Assembly (NCBI RefSeq): GCF_031143425.1
Contig: NC_090444.1
Location: forward strand, 1,354,830,323-1,354,894,322
Direction of reading: 5' to 3'
From: Pleurodeles waltl
Lineage: Eukaryota > Chordata > Amphibia > Caudata > Salamandridae
Length of the DNA stretch: 64,000 bases
The notes beneath the pieces were generated by a model. That model saw only the letters and a program-made list of their open reading frames with translations, had not been told where the DNA came from and did not search any database. A program made the position numbers and the translations under genes. Every line of letters starts with the position of its first letter. Position 1 is the stretch's first letter. Below are positions 63,386-64,000 of this stretch, in pieces.

Positions 63386-64000
63386 GAAGACATCCTTGTT
63401 GTAACTTAATGCTCAAAGCTTGAATGTCTTAGCACTTTGCCTCTCTACATAAGGCGGAACTATTCCATGGCACAGTCTGGTTGTTTTAACCTTGTACTAA
63501 ATTGAATGCACAGTTTTCATTTGTTTGAATAACTAGTAAAACACAGTTTATAAAAAATTTGGGGATGTGTCCAAATCTATGTGTGTTGCAAACCACCGTA
63601 AGCCAGGGAATAGTAGTGTAATGCAGCAACGTGTGCAGCATACCGCTACTTCTGATTTATGAGTCCAACCTAGGCCACTCAAATTGGCTTTGTTTTGCTT
63701 CTTGTAACTGACATAGATCATTGCATCATGAGTGGTGCAATGCAAATATATATATGCATAATACAGTTTGGCCAGCTTAATTCAGCTGTAGGAAAGTTAT
63801 GCTCTTTTGTATGTGATGAAGACAGCTCAGACAACCTTAAACTGTCTGTATGTAATGTTAGGTACTGTATTTCCTGCCTTTTAGATGCCTATGTGTAATT
63901 TTCTTTAGTAAATCATTGTTTAGCAGCTTAAGAGCAGATTCTCCACCACAAGTGTGGAATCTCTGCCCAAAGAGCGTACACTCCACACATGGAGTAGAGA
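63386..64000. other. No gene recognised
   Basis: A 67-codon frame (63,695-63,898) ends here without recognisable features. The last 80 bases hold a short inverted GTACACTCCACA/TGTGGAATCTCTGCC motif resembling words near 56,500. Unassigned. Confidence 0.3.

Overview
The window is repeat-dominated vertebrate DNA. I see no host protein exon, rRNA or tRNA gene that I can defend. It is a palimpsest of transposable elements: PIF/Harbinger DNA transposons and their short non-autonomous derivatives, a DIRS tyrosine-recombinase retroelement, two L1-type LINEs, an L2/CR1-type LINE, two Ty3/gypsy elements, an old endogenous retrovirus, and three very large LTRs. Abundant Harbinger elements, DIRS, gypsy and 2-4 kb solo LTRs point to a salamander with a giant genome. 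The CpG-rich short elements ending in a GTATAAATACGGGCC-type terminus look to me like those of Pleurodeles (ribbed newt). That species call is recognition from memory, not a search result.

Layout. 1-18,934 is mostly internal sequence of one or two large PIF/Harbinger transposons: a plus-strand accessory-protein exon (852-1618), a degenerate Myb-like exon (about 6150-6400, minus) and a HARBI1-like transposase in pieces on the minus strand (18,564 to 10,482). It is interrupted by a DIRS element (2517-4966), a short Harbinger-like element (about 5235-5990), a candidate solo LTR (about 9360-9790) and a near full-length L1 (12,565-18,427). The L1 sits inside the first transposase exon and is flanked by a 14-bp target-site duplication. 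18,935-20,511 holds a second Harbinger family carrying a Myb/SANT-like gene, followed by a 741-bp non-autonomous element (20,525-21,265). 22,300-25,930 is a minus-strand gypsy wreck. 26,100-28,830 is foldback and tandem repeat. 29,400-40,920 is a plus-strand gypsy element split in its polymerase region by about 7.8 kb containing an antisense retroviral gag-pro-pol.

40,922-64,000 contains three copies of one giant LTR family (42,313-44,808; 49,114-51,288; 59,085-63,380). Each begins TG and ends CA and is bounded by a 5-bp direct repeat (one imperfect). Also here are an L2-type LINE (46,480-48,450), a 121-bp tandem array (51,918-52,424), an L1 tail (57,650-58,950) and many Harbinger-type short elements with 3-bp duplications. 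Three of these are nested in the last LTR.

The coding pieces do not form a host pathway. What links the parts is insertion history: the nesting gives relative ages, and the short elements share ends with the transposase-bearing Harbinger, so they were probably mobilised by it. The best-preserved coding regions are the 577-codon DIRS recombinase frame and the 271-codon Harbinger accessory frame. All other retroelement genes are broken by stops and frameshifts.
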